A DNA stretch of 8,099 nt, taken from assembly GCA_007123785.1 (NCBI GenBank), contig SLGL01000478.1:1-8099 (forward strand), given 5' to 3'. The notes under the pieces are model-generated. The model ran no database searches, had not been told where the DNA came from, and saw only the letters and a program-made list of their open reading frames with translations. Source of the stretch: Balneolaceae bacterium. Lineage in GTDB: Bacteria > Bacteroidota > Rhodothermia > Balneolales > Balneolaceae. The position numbers and the translations under genes were made by a program. Shown piece by piece: positions 1 through 7,907 of the stretch; positions within the stretch are counted from its first letter, which is position 1; each line of letters opens with the position of its first letter.

Positions 1-1300
1 AATAGAGCTGCTCGCCTGCTATCATATCATCTAAAATCTCAGAATCACCCAGATAACGAGGGATCATGTTTTCTACAAGGATTTGTTGGTTCTCAATGTT
101 TTCAAAACGGGCAAGTAAATCCTCATCAGCATATTGAAGCATGATGATTCGGTCTCCTTGTTCGATTAATCCCGGATCATGTATATCCGGCCTTGACTCT
201 CTGTACCAATCTGTATTACTGGTGAGAAGAAAAATCCTCCCCTGCTGGTCAACAGCAACATCTCGAAGCCGCCCGAAATGTTGTTGAAAGAAAATCTGAA
301 TGTTTTCAATCTGTTCTCCGGAATCATCCAAGTGCAATACCCGCAATGTTTGCACACGAAGTGTGGACATCAACAGGCTGTTTTTCCACTCAGGTATCGC
401 ATCGAAGTCATAATATTCCATACCTGCCGGCGGAACAGCCGGATCAAAGGCAACAAGAGGTTCAACAATTAATGAATCTCTGCAGTATTGCCTCTCCGTA
501 TCAGAGTCACAGAATCCCTGAACATCCGGCCAGCCGTAATTACGCCCTTTTTTAATCAGATTCACTTCATCATGTGCGGCGGCACCATGTTCAGATGTAT
601 AAATATGGCCCTTTCCATGGGTAATCCCTTGTATATTTCTGTGGCCTGTTGACCATACCCGACTACCGGGAAATGGATTATCATCGGGAATCGATCCGTC
701 AAGATTCATTCTAAGTACTTTTCCGTGGTATGTTGCCGGATTCTGGGCCAAATCCCCTCGGCGTGAATCTCCTGTTCCCATCCATAATTTGTTATCTGGC
801 CCTATCATCATTCTCGATCCGTTATGTCCCCTGCCACCGGGCAGGTCATCCAGAATCAATTTCCGTTCTGTTAGTGTATCACCGGTAAATGTATATCGAA
901 CAATCCGTGAACCCAACTCCTGTTCGGCAAATGAATAAAACAGAAACAGATAAGGATGCTGATCAAAATCGGGATGCAATACTTTGGTCCAGAGTCCCCG
1001 ACCCCTCGATCTGTTAATATCTCTCAGTTGCAGCAATTTCATTACTTCGCCACTTTCCGGATTTACCCTTGAAACAACTCCATCCAATTCGGTTACCCAA
1101 ATCCAGCCTTCCGGATCAACACTTATATCCCATGGGGATTCCAGGCCATTCATCACTTCGGTTGCAATAAGCGTGGTGGAATCCAGCTGCACATGGGCTA
1201 CATAAGCACCGGTGTAGATATCTCTTTCCGAATGTTGCTGACAGGATGTAAGAAGACCCACCAAAAGGAGAGATATAAGAGCACAAAAAGCGTTTTTCAT
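1..1300 (-). CDS. PQQ-dependent sugar dehydrogenase lipoprotein (GSDH/sorbosone dehydrogenase family), C-terminus cut by window edge
   Basis: Likely a periplasmic quinoprotein that oxidises an aldose or related sugar with PQQ and passes electrons to the respiratory chain. The frame is open from the ATG at 1300 to base 1 (433 codons, no stop). A lipoprotein signal occupies residues 1-20, with lipobox LTSC and Cys20 as the lipid site. Residues about 50-388 match the glucose/sorbosone dehydrogenase propeller: GLESPWDI (52-59), a LHPDF turn (108-112), GHNGSRMMIGPDNKLWMGTGD starting at 158 with a candidate catalytic His159, GHRNIQG (219-225) with the conserved Arg-Asn-x-Gln, EHG...DEVNLIKKGRNYGWP (237-258), and GRLRDVAVDQQGRIFLLT (343-360). 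Cys264 and Cys273 sit in one loop and may pair. After the propeller about 45 residues continue and end in AGEQLY, which resembles the start of a cytochrome c domain. The gene has its own likely promoter and an A-rich rather than Shine-Dalgarno leader. The family is confident; the substrate and the fusion are inference. Confidence 0.9.
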   Translation of the reverse strand, partial: MKNAFCALISLLLVGLLTSCQQHSERDIYTGAYVAHVQLDSTTLIATEVMNGLESPWDISVDPEGWIWVTELDGVVSRVNPESGEVMKLLQLRDINRSRGRGLWTKVLHPDFDQHPYLFLFYSFAEQELGSRIVRYTFTGDTLTERKLILDDLPGGRGHNGSRMMIGPDNKLWMGTGDSRRGDLAQNPATYHGKVLRMNLDGSIPDDNPFPGSRVWSTGHRNIQGITHGKGHIYTSEHGAAAHDEVNLIKKGRNYGWPDVQGFCDSDTERQYCRDSLIVEPLVAFDPAVPPAGMEYYDFDAIPEWKNSLLMSTLRVQTLRVLHLDDSGEQIENIQIFFQQHFGRLRDVAVDQQGRIFLLTSNTDWYRESRPDIHDPGLIEQGDRIIMLQYADEDLLARFENIENQQILVENMIPRYLGDSEILDDMIAGEQLY

Positions 1301-1349
1301 TTTTCTTTAGTAGTTCTGTGTGATTCGCATGGCTGATACAACCAGTTTT

Positions 1350-1381
1350 CAAAAATAAAATATATAAAATTGGCGCACCAA
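1350..1381 (-). promoter_or_regulatory. Candidate Bacteroidota-type promoter for the PQQ dehydrogenase gene
   Basis: On the minus strand TATTTTTG (1357 to 1350) fits the Bacteroidota -7 consensus TAnnTTTG exactly. A TTG (1381 to 1379) lies 21 bp upstream, at about the expected distance for the -33 box. Transcription would start near 1343, giving a leader of roughly 40 nt before the ATG at 1300. The stretch is AT-rich around the -7 box. This is a motif match only, but its position directly in front of the gene supports it. Confidence 0.55.
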
Positions 1382-1436
1382 CCCGGATTTCTCACCAAGA
1401 GATTTTTTCCTCAGCAAGGTAAAGATAAAATGGCAA

Positions 1437-1499
1437 CGGTTGACAAACCCTGAGAGCAGTACCAGGAACACCTGTATGCTCAACAATATTTGTCAACCG
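1437..1499. repeat. Long nested inverted repeat (hairpin) downstream of susD
   Basis: Perfect 11-bp arms CGGTTGACAAA (1437-1447) and TTTGTCAACCG (1489-1499) enclose 41 bp. Inside them is a second pairing: GAGCA (1454-1458) with TGCTC (1477-1481), then TA with TA across two single bulges, then CAGG (1463-1466) with CCTG (1471-1474) around a 4-base loop. Altogether about 22 base pairs form one long imperfect hairpin in RNA from either strand. It starts 45 bp past the susD stop. No strong U-run follows on the susD strand, only ATTTTATCTTT about 6 bases later, so it is not a textbook intrinsic terminator. It could end or stabilise the operon transcript, or be a dispersed REP-like repeat. It has no target-site duplication directly at its ends. 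Confidence 0.6.
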
Positions 1500-1538
1500 C
1501 TGTAAAAATTACTGTGTGGATTTAACTCTGTTCACACA
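1500..1538 (-). terminator. Possible weak intrinsic terminator just after susD
   Basis: Reading on the minus strand, TGTGTG (1538 to 1533) and CACACA (1518 to 1513) can pair as a 6-bp stem with a 14-base loop, followed by GTAATTTTTA (1512 to 1503). It begins 6 bp after the susD stop codon. The stem is short, the loop is large and the T-run is only five bases, so on its own it would be a poor terminator. It may act together with the larger hairpin just downstream. Confidence 0.25.
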
Positions 1539-1544
1539 TCGGTT

Positions 1545-3239
1545 TTACCATCCCGGATTTTGGCCAATATCAGGGTTCAGCCTGATTTGACTTTCAGGAA
1601 TAGGCCAAAGATAATCACGATCTACATTGAACTGGTATCCGCCCGGATAGAGATTCTGGAAAACATCCAGATGTCCATCATTGGTTAAGGGCAGCCCCGG
1701 ATCGTGATGAAACTGATCGGCGCGTGCACCGATTGCACGTGTACCTGTCAGATAGCTCATAGCAGCCCAGCGGAAAAGGTCATCCATCCGGAAATTTTCA
1801 CCTGCAAGTTCAACCAGTCTTTCCCGCCTTACTTCATTAATAATCGGAGACAGATCAGGATATGCCCAGTTTGGATCGTGAGTAATATTTCCAAGTACCA
1901 AGTGGGGCATTGCCACTCTGTCACGAAGCAGATTGATAGAAATGTCCAGGTCCTCCTGGGTTAATGTTCCCAATTCAGTTTTGGCCTCGGCATAGTTTAG
2001 CAATACTTCAGCATATCTGTCATTGAGAGTAGGGGTTTCTTCGTGTTGTGTATGATGGTACCGCCGATATTCATAATACTGTTTACGGACATGATATCCG
2101 GTTGCATTAGAATGCGAAACATCCTGGAAGAAACGGCCAAAAGTTACAGTATAATAATCCACGGTACCGTCGTCATAGACGTACAGGGGATTGTTCTGAG
2201 TAAAAATGGACTGATCCAGCCTCGGATCCCGGTTTTGTACTTCATTCTCAATTGTGGCATCGCCCTGGTAGAGAGAGCTCACGGCAATCGGCTGCCCTTC
2301 AATATCAAGGTACTGGTCAATCAGGGTTTTTGTGAACCCTTTATGCTCGGGATACGCCAGGTAAAAGAGTTTTCTGCCGGCATTGATATCCTGAGTGAGG
2401 TCCATCTTGGTCCACCTCATCGCTTCTGGATTATCTGTAAAATCCCTCCAGTTGAAGGTATTGTAGTAGTCATTTTCAGGATCACCGGTGGAATGGAGTG
2501 AATAAAGACCTGAGTCTATGATCTCTTTGGCAGCTTGAGCCGCAATATTCAGGTATTTTTCAGGGTCGGCATTTTGAACACCAAACGCAGTTCCGTCGTG
2601 GTATTTTTGCCAGGTTCCTTCATACAGAGCCACCCTCGACTGAAGCAGAAGGGCAAACCACCTGTTCAGGCGTGAATAACCGTTTCCTCTGTCTGCCTTC
2701 AGATACATGGCAGCTGTATCGAGGTCTGCAATGATATTATCAACCACAACATTTCTTGGGTCGCGTGTTGAAAACAGCTCTGGTGAATCCATGTTTAACA
2801 CAGAATCGATCCAGTGAACATCCCCAAAATTCCTGAGCAAATTCCAATAAAAATAGGCTCTGAAATAGTATGCTTCTCCGGCTGCCTGCTGAATAGCTGA
2901 AAAATCACCTTCCCATTCATCAATCTTCTTCAGGAGATAGTTTACGCGTCTTATATCCGCATAACCGTATCCCGGGCCATCATTTATTGTAATTTCTCCG
3001 GCCAGCCGGCTTGGAGGGTTATTACTGTAAACCAGAATATCCGTGTGCGCATCCCCCCAGGAATAGGTACCTCCTGTATGGGGATGGAATCTGTTTACAT
3101 ACACCGTAAAATCATTGGGTGTATTGAAAAAAGATGCTTCCGTAATCTGATCCAGCGGCTCGGTTGTAAGCCAATCCTGACATGCAGAAAACGTCATAAA
3201 AAATCCAACTAACGCGGTTATTATTATTTTTTTATTCAT
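1545..3239 (-). CDS. susD: RagB/SusD-family surface lipoprotein for nutrient uptake
   Basis: The protein is 564 aa, a usual SusD length. It should sit on the outer face of the outer membrane, capture the ligand and act as a lid over the SusC barrel encoded just upstream. The start MNKKIIITALVGFF begins a lipoprotein signal with lipobox FSAC and Cys20, followed by the typical DWLTTEPLDQ and ASFF pattern. The SusD-like N-terminal part (about 20-220) has the helical-repeat motif AYYFRAYFYWNLLRNFGDV. The RagB/SusD C-terminal part holds YAEVLLNYAEAKTELG, INEVRRERLVELAGENFR and the closing LWPIPESQIRLNPDIGQNPGW region, where families end in a similar NPGY/W. The start codon at 3239 has no recognisable Shine-Dalgarno, as is common in this phylum, and lies 27 bp after the susC stop. 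The symbol is a family label only: nothing shows starch as the ligand. The gene looks intact. Confidence 0.95.
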   Translation of the reverse strand: MNKKIIITALVGFFMTFSACQDWLTTEPLDQITEASFFNTPNDFTVYVNRFHPHTGGTYSWGDAHTDILVYSNNPPSRLAGEITINDGPGYGYADIRRVNYLLKKIDEWEGDFSAIQQAAGEAYYFRAYFYWNLLRNFGDVHWIDSVLNMDSPELFSTRDPRNVVVDNIIADLDTAAMYLKADRGNGYSRLNRWFALLLQSRVALYEGTWQKYHDGTAFGVQNADPEKYLNIAAQAAKEIIDSGLYSLHSTGDPENDYYNTFNWRDFTDNPEAMRWTKMDLTQDINAGRKLFYLAYPEHKGFTKTLIDQYLDIEGQPIAVSSLYQGDATIENEVQNRDPRLDQSIFTQNNPLYVYDDGTVDYYTVTFGRFFQDVSHSNATGYHVRKQYYEYRRYHHTQHEETPTLNDRYAEVLLNYAEAKTELGTLTQEDLDISINLLRDRVAMPHLVLGNITHDPNWAYPDLSPIINEVRRERLVELAGENFRMDDLFRWAAMSYLTGTRAIGARADQFHHDPGLPLTNDGHLDVFQNLYPGGYQFNVDRDYLWPIPESQIRLNPDIGQNPGW

Positions 3240-3266
3240 GAATCTGAAATTTTGCTGTTAAATTTT

Positions 3267-6200
3267 TTAGAAACTTACGTTCACACCCAACGACAACATC
3301 CTCGTGATTGGATAAGTCCGCATCAGTGTGCCCGAAGCGATCATGTTTTCAGGTTCAAATGCCTTTGGCAGAGACTGAAATGTCATCAGGTTTTCACCGG
3401 AAAAATAGATCCTCATTGCGTGGATAGGAGTTCTCTGTGTAATTGAGAGCGGCAGAGAATATCCTACCTGAACGTTTTTCAGGCGTAAATACCTTGCATT
3501 ATCAACAAATCTGGTCTGAGTCTGAATGTTTTTATTCCGTTCAGAAGAGAAGTAGGGTTTAGGCATATAAGCATCGGTATTGGGACCCAGAGAGTTGGTT
3601 TCATCGGCAGGTCTCCAATAGTCGAGGTGATGCGAGTTTCGAACCAGGATTGCGGAGTTGGGAGCATGAAGTTTACCCCAGTAAAACTCCGAACCCGAGG
3701 ACGGTATAAACGGATGACTGCCAATTCCCTGCCAAAACATGTGAAAATCCCAGTTTCTCCATCTGACATCCCCGGAAAAACTTACCTGATACCTGGGAGT
3801 GGTATTTGCAATAACTGAAAGATCGCCATGATCATCCAGTGTTTGATCTCCGGGATGAACTCTGCCGTCACCGGTGAGATCTACGTATTTAACGTCACCC
3901 GGTCCCCAGTTTGAATGATAATAGGACTGGTCTGGCATCGATTCATTTTCTGACTGGATGAGTCCGTCGGTTGTCAACCCCCAGACATCGCCATATTTTT
4001 TCCCTGCATACCAGGTGTGTACGTTTCCGGTTTCGTTTATGTACTCCAGAATCGTTGTTTGGTTGTCTCCAAGCCCAAACCTGGCATTATAGAAAACTTC
4101 ACCTACTACATCCCGCCATGCAACAGACAGTTCATAACCTTTGGTTTCAAGTTTAGCATTGTTCGTTCTTGGAGCACTTGTCCCCAAAACAGAAGGAAAC
4201 TCTTGTGATGGCCCCATCATGTTATCTGTCACCCGATGATACCAATCAAATTCCAGCAGCAAACGGTCAGATAAAGTAGCCATTTCAAAACCAATGTTTG
4301 CAGTTCTTACTGTCTCCCAGGTCAGGAATTCAGATCGAATGGCCGGCATATCGGCAAAGTTGGGCCGTGTGCCGTCAATCATTCGGTTTAATCTCTGATG
4401 AATGGGAATCTCTTCCAGGTAGAGATAGTTCGCAGCATTTGGATCAAATACCTCTCTAAGAGATTGTCCTGACTGGAACATTTGCGGCGGACGAAGTGAC
4501 TGATTCCCCAGTGATCCGTATGAAGCCCTGAATCTCAGCATCTGAACGTACGGCTCGAAAGGCTCCCAGAACTCTTCCCTGGAAATATTATAGGCCACAG
4601 AAGCAGACGGGAAAAGTCCCCATCGCTGTCCTTCCTCAAACCTGGATGATCCGTCATAACGGGCGCTTGCTTCAAAGATGTATCTTTCATCATAGTTATA
4701 GTTCAGGCGGCCGAAAATCCCCTGCGTAGCCCAGTGGTTAATCACATCATCTACTTCTTTTGTTCCAAGAGCGGTGCTTATAGAAGGAGCATCCAGCGAA
4801 GCCAGATCATAACCTTCCCCGGTAACCCATCTGTTAAAATCGTAATCCTGCTCAAACCCAGCCATCACTGAAAAATAGTGCTGACGAATGTTTCTCTGAA
4901 ATTGAGTATAAGCTGTGAATACTGAGTAGTATCCTGTTCGAATCTGTTCATAGAGACCGGTCTGTGCAAAACCGATATTACCGGTCGATCCATCAGCGAT
5001 CGTAGTTTGAACAGGGTGCATAAGGTTGGTAGTTGTACCTGAACGATTGGTATAATTATAGCTGATATTTGTGGTCCAGCCGGTGATTGGTTCCAGCTCC
5101 GTACCAACTGAAAATCTTGTATTACTATTGTTGGTTACAATTCTTCCGCCATCCATAAGTGCTACCTGGATTGGGTTATGGAGAGATCCGTCTATATTAT
5201 ACATCGGCATGGTTGGCCACAAAATGTTGATATGCATCCAGTAACCGCTTCGGTCACCCCAAACACCTCCGTTTGGCCGGTCGGTCTCTGTTTGGGTATA
5301 TCTTCCGCTGAAGTCAAACCTTGCCCAATCGCTAACTCGCTTTGAAACATTCCCTAAAAGGTTGTATCTCTGGTATTGATCATTTCCCCAGGACAAGATA
5401 CCCGGCTGGTCCTGATACCCCATATTCACATAATATTGGGTATTTTCGTCCCCTCCGTCGATACTGAGAGTATGTTTTTGCTGAATGGAATAATCGGCAA
5501 AAAATTCCTGTGGCCAGTTCACATTTGCATTTCCATCCCATCGTCCCCGCCAGTGATTAAAGGGCGGCTGTTCAGGATCATAAGGGTCTGTATAGGTCCC
5601 GTCAATATATCCTCTGATTCTATCCACCTGTGCCGGGCCAAATATTGGGCCCAACCCTGCGTTGGTACGTGCCTGGTTAAATACCGTCGCGTATGTGTAG
5701 GAATCGTGCATATCAGGCACGTAGTAGGGGATATTGGCTGAAGTGATATTACTATATGTAATCCGTGCGGGCCGATCTCCTCCCTGCTTGGTTTGAATCA
5801 GAATCACACCAAAAGCAGCTCTTGAACCGTACACCGCTGAAGCAGAGGCATCCTTCAATATTGTTATATTCTCTATAGAAGAAGGTTCCACCAGATTCAT
5901 ATCCATTTCAATTCCATCAACCAAGACGAGAGGTGATGAGTCACCTGTGATAGATCCCACTCCGCGTAATTGAAAATTCTGATCACCACCAGGTTCTCCG
6001 CCACGCATGTTCATGGATACAAGCATACTTGGAGAATGACCCTGTAAAAGCTGACCGGTTTGTGCAGCAGGCCTGCTGGCAAGTAGATCACCGGAAATTG
6101 TTTCAAGTGATCCGGAAAGATTGGCTCTTTCCTGAATTCCATAACCTACAACCACGATATCATCCATAAGCTGGACATCGGCTGATAACTCAGCGTTCAC

Positions 6201-6821
6201 CTCAATTCGGTTCGCTATATCAACGACCTGCCTTACATATCCTACGAATGAGAAAATCAATCTCTCTTCAAGGCTTGGAACCTCCAGTTCATATTCACCG
6301 TCCATGTTTGTGGTAGTCCCGATAGTTGTACCTTCAACCACAATGTTCACACCCGGTAAAGGTTCACCTGTTTGATCATCTGTAACCGTTCCTCTAATAG
6401 TATCGGATTGCAGCTCTTCGGTTCCTTGTGGAACGATAATTACATACCCGTTACCGGAAAAAATGAAATCGAGTCCTGTATGTTCAAGTACGTGATCAAA
6501 TGCCTCAAACAGATTTACCTCCTGTAGCTTCCCGCTCACTTTATGGCTATCCGGAATAAGTTCACTGTTGGCCAGGATCTTCCAGTTACCATATCCGGCA
6601 ATCTCCTGGAGTGCATCATTGAGCGATGTATGCTCAAATTCAAATGAAAATACTGTTTGGCTTTCCGCCATTGTTTGAGAAATGATCGTATTTGAAAACA
6701 ATTCCGCTGGGAGATTGGTATGTCCGCCGGCCGTTTCCTTATTCTGGCCAAACAACAAACCGATCCCCATCACCATTGTAAACAGCACCACCATTCCTCC
6801 ACCGTAAACAACTTTCATCAT
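3267..6821 (-). CDS. susC: SusC/RagA-family TonB-linked outer-membrane transporter with N-terminal STN signalling domain
   Basis: An outer-membrane barrel of 1184 aa that imports the ligand presented by SusD using TonB energy. In order: signal peptide (about 1-25, hydrophobic VVLFTMVMGIGLLFG); STN domain (about 57-131); carboxypeptidase-regulatory-like beta domain (about 140-216, with GTVTDDQTGEPLPGVNIVVEG); DDIVVVGYG (220-228) at the usual linker before the plug; plug (about 236-348, with QLRGVGS and VDGIEM); then the barrel to a terminal Phe. Barrel landmarks include YGSLGNQSL and, near 979-994, the acidic DLTGDGRVHPGDQTL turn seen across the family. The STN domain marks a transducer type that can signal to FecR, which lies directly upstream. 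The frame is open 20 codons further, to 6881, but ATG 6821 is preferred: AAAGGAG lies 5 bp before it, the signal peptide then begins correctly, and the extension would overlap fecR. A second ATG follows at 6818. Ligand unknown. Confidence 0.95.
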   Translation of the reverse strand: MMKVVYGGGMVVLFTMVMGIGLLFGQNKETAGGHTNLPAELFSNTIISQTMAESQTVFSFEFEHTSLNDALQEIAGYGNWKILANSELIPDSHKVSGKLQEVNLFEAFDHVLEHTGLDFIFSGNGYVIIVPQGTEELQSDTIRGTVTDDQTGEPLPGVNIVVEGTTIGTTTNMDGEYELEVPSLEERLIFSFVGYVRQVVDIANRIEVNAELSADVQLMDDIVVVGYGIQERANLSGSLETISGDLLASRPAAQTGQLLQGHSPSMLVSMNMRGGEPGGDQNFQLRGVGSITGDSSPLVLVDGIEMDMNLVEPSSIENITILKDASASAVYGSRAAFGVILIQTKQGGDRPARITYSNITSANIPYYVPDMHDSYTYATVFNQARTNAGLGPIFGPAQVDRIRGYIDGTYTDPYDPEQPPFNHWRGRWDGNANVNWPQEFFADYSIQQKHTLSIDGGDENTQYYVNMGYQDQPGILSWGNDQYQRYNLLGNVSKRVSDWARFDFSGRYTQTETDRPNGGVWGDRSGYWMHINILWPTMPMYNIDGSLHNPIQVALMDGGRIVTNNSNTRFSVGTELEPITGWTTNISYNYTNRSGTTTNLMHPVQTTIADGSTGNIGFAQTGLYEQIRTGYYSVFTAYTQFQRNIRQHYFSVMAGFEQDYDFNRWVTGEGYDLASLDAPSISTALGTKEVDDVINHWATQGIFGRLNYNYDERYIFEASARYDGSSRFEEGQRWGLFPSASVAYNISREEFWEPFEPYVQMLRFRASYGSLGNQSLRPPQMFQSGQSLREVFDPNAANYLYLEEIPIHQRLNRMIDGTRPNFADMPAIRSEFLTWETVRTANIGFEMATLSDRLLLEFDWYHRVTDNMMGPSQEFPSVLGTSAPRTNNAKLETKGYELSVAWRDVVGEVFYNARFGLGDNQTTILEYINETGNVHTWYAGKKYGDVWGLTTDGLIQSENESMPDQSYYHSNWGPGDVKYVDLTGDGRVHPGDQTLDDHGDLSVIANTTPRYQVSFSGDVRWRNWDFHMFWQGIGSHPFIPSSGSEFYWGKLHAPNSAILVRNSHHLDYWRPADETNSLGPNTDAYMPKPYFSSERNKNIQTQTRFVDNARYLRLKNVQVGYSLPLSITQRTPIHAMRIYFSGENLMTFQSLPKAFEPENMIASGTLMRTYPITRMLSLGVNVSF

Positions 6822-6826
6822 TGGTT

Positions 6827-6833
6827 CTCCTTT
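6827..6833 (-). promoter_or_regulatory. Strong Shine-Dalgarno site setting the susC start
   Basis: AAAGGAG on the minus strand lies 5 bp before ATG 6821 and 8 bp before the adjoining ATG 6818. It overlaps the fecR TAA stop (6834 to 6832), so ribosomes ending fecR would be placed on the susC start. It is the only clear Shine-Dalgarno sequence in front of a gene in this window; fecR, susD and the dehydrogenase lack one. Confidence 0.75.
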
Positions 6834-7899
6834 ATTTATTGATTGTGATTGTATTGTTATTGCGACTATAATTAAAATCAAGCGTGATCGATGTCAGCCG
6901 TAACATCTCATCAAATGTTTCATAGCGAAATTCTCCGGTAAATGGTGTGGCTAACAACGATTGATTATCCACATTGAAATCCACATCAAATCGTCGCTCC
7001 CATTCTCTCAGAACCCGCCCAAATGGCTGTTCATCAAAAATAAATTTCCGCTGAAGCCAGGAGAAATAGCTATCGATATCTACCTGCTGAGCGGGAGTGG
7101 GTACATGACCCGGCTTCACCCTGCTCATTTCACCTTTGGTAAGAAGTACTTCTGAATTTTCTTCATTCGTAACAACAGAAGCAGAATGCAGGGCTACTAC
7201 ACCATCAGCAACTACAACTTCCACTTGCTCTTCATTGGAATAAGCCCTCACATTAAACTCGGTCCCCAAAACCCTTATCGTAGCTTCCGGAGTTTCAACT
7301 ATAAATTCCACATCCGGATTATGGCGTACATCGAACCAGGCTTCTCCTTCCAGGTATAAATTTCGAACATCCGAATCGAACTGCCGGGGAAACCGAATCA
7401 GGCTGGCTGCATTTAACCGCACCACCGTTCCATCTGTAAATGTCATTTCAGACTGGTTGGCCCGATCTGTTTTTACCTCCTGCATCACACTCTCGGATTC
7501 TGTAATAGTCTGTTCTTCTCCCTGAAGATCGGAGATAAAGGTTATAGCATATACAGAAAATAAAATACCGACAACAAGAATTGCTGCAATACGAAACCAG
7601 ATTGCAGATGAGGACCTTCTCTTGTTTTGTCCCGATGGATATTGCAGTTCCTGAACCCTTCCCCTGCTGCGTTTCATATCAACTTGATACATCTGTTCTT
7701 CAAGCTGATCCCAGGCTTTTCTCAGATCTGTTTCAACTTCCTGCCTGGGATCTACTTCCCAGATTTTTTTAAAAGCTTCAAATTTTCTTCGATTTACCGG
7801 GGTTTTTTCTATCCAGCTTTCTATTAGCTTTTTTTCTCCGGCACTGCATTCACCAGTTAAATAACGGTGTATTCGGTTTAGCTGTTTGCTATCGGACAT
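6832..7899 (-). CDS. fecR: FecR-family anti-sigma factor / transmembrane signal transducer
   Basis: An inner-membrane protein of 355 aa expected to hold an ECF sigma factor in the cytoplasm and release it when the SusC STN domain signals ligand binding. The cytoplasmic N-terminal part (1-90) has the family pattern IHRYLTGECSAGEKKLIESWI and a following helix rich in Lys, Glu and Trp. After a basic stretch (KRR, 93-95) one transmembrane helix spans about 100-122 (WFRIAAILVVGILFSVYAI). The periplasmic FecR domain (about 143-240) includes FTDGTVVRLNAASLIRF, LEGEAWFDV, VETPEATIRVLGTEFNVRAY and VEVVVADGVVAL. The C-terminal DUF4974-like domain (about 283-354), typical of Bacteroidota, has KFIFDEQPFGRVLREWERRF and ends in NNTITI. 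The gene is intact and is followed after 10 bp by susC. The start at 7899 lacks a good Shine-Dalgarno but gives the full N-terminal motif. The symbol denotes the family; iron citrate is not implied. Confidence 0.95.
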   Translation of the reverse strand: MSDSKQLNRIHRYLTGECSAGEKKLIESWIEKTPVNRRKFEAFKKIWEVDPRQEVETDLRKAWDQLEEQMYQVDMKRSRGRVQELQYPSGQNKRRSSSAIWFRIAAILVVGILFSVYAITFISDLQGEEQTITESESVMQEVKTDRANQSEMTFTDGTVVRLNAASLIRFPRQFDSDVRNLYLEGEAWFDVRHNPDVEFIVETPEATIRVLGTEFNVRAYSNEEQVEVVVADGVVALHSASVVTNEENSEVLLTKGEMSRVKPGHVPTPAQQVDIDSYFSWLQRKFIFDEQPFGRVLREWERRFDVDFNVDNQSLLATPFTGEFRYETFDEMLRLTSITLDFNYSRNNNTITINK

Positions 7900-7907
7900 A
7901 TATTACT

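Larger units (their letters stand above)
1377..1560. repeat. 14-bp direct repeat flanking the susD-dehydrogenase intergenic hairpins
   Basis: ACCAACCCGGATTT (1377-1390) and ACCATCCCGGATTT (1547-1560) match at 13 of 14 bases, in the same orientation, 170 bp apart. The right copy lies within the last codons and stop of susD (Asn-Pro-Gly-Trp-stop on the minus strand). The left copy contains the proposed -33 TTG of the dehydrogenase promoter. It may be a trace of a local duplication or of an insertion bringing in the hairpin, or it may be chance. Confidence 0.35.

Noticed and set aside
1116..1352. A minus-strand open frame of 78 codons spanning the dehydrogenase start
   Set aside because: It is in another frame of the same strand; the dehydrogenase frame has a signal peptide and family motifs, while this one has none.
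1437..1499. A small mobile element with 11-bp terminal inverted repeats
   Set aside because: It has no flanking target duplication directly at its ends, no coding content, and an inner stem that fits an RNA hairpin better.
2043..2501. A plus-strand open frame of 152 codons opposite susD
   Set aside because: It lies wholly inside the well-supported susD gene on the other strand and has no recognisable domain or upstream signals.
5376..5741. A plus-strand open frame of 121 codons opposite susC
   Set aside because: It is antisense to conserved susC barrel sequence and its product resembles no known family.
6822..6881. A 20-codon upstream extension of susC (start ATG at 6881)
   Set aside because: It overlaps the end of fecR, places extra residues before the signal peptide, and ignores the AAAGGAG site next to ATG 6821.
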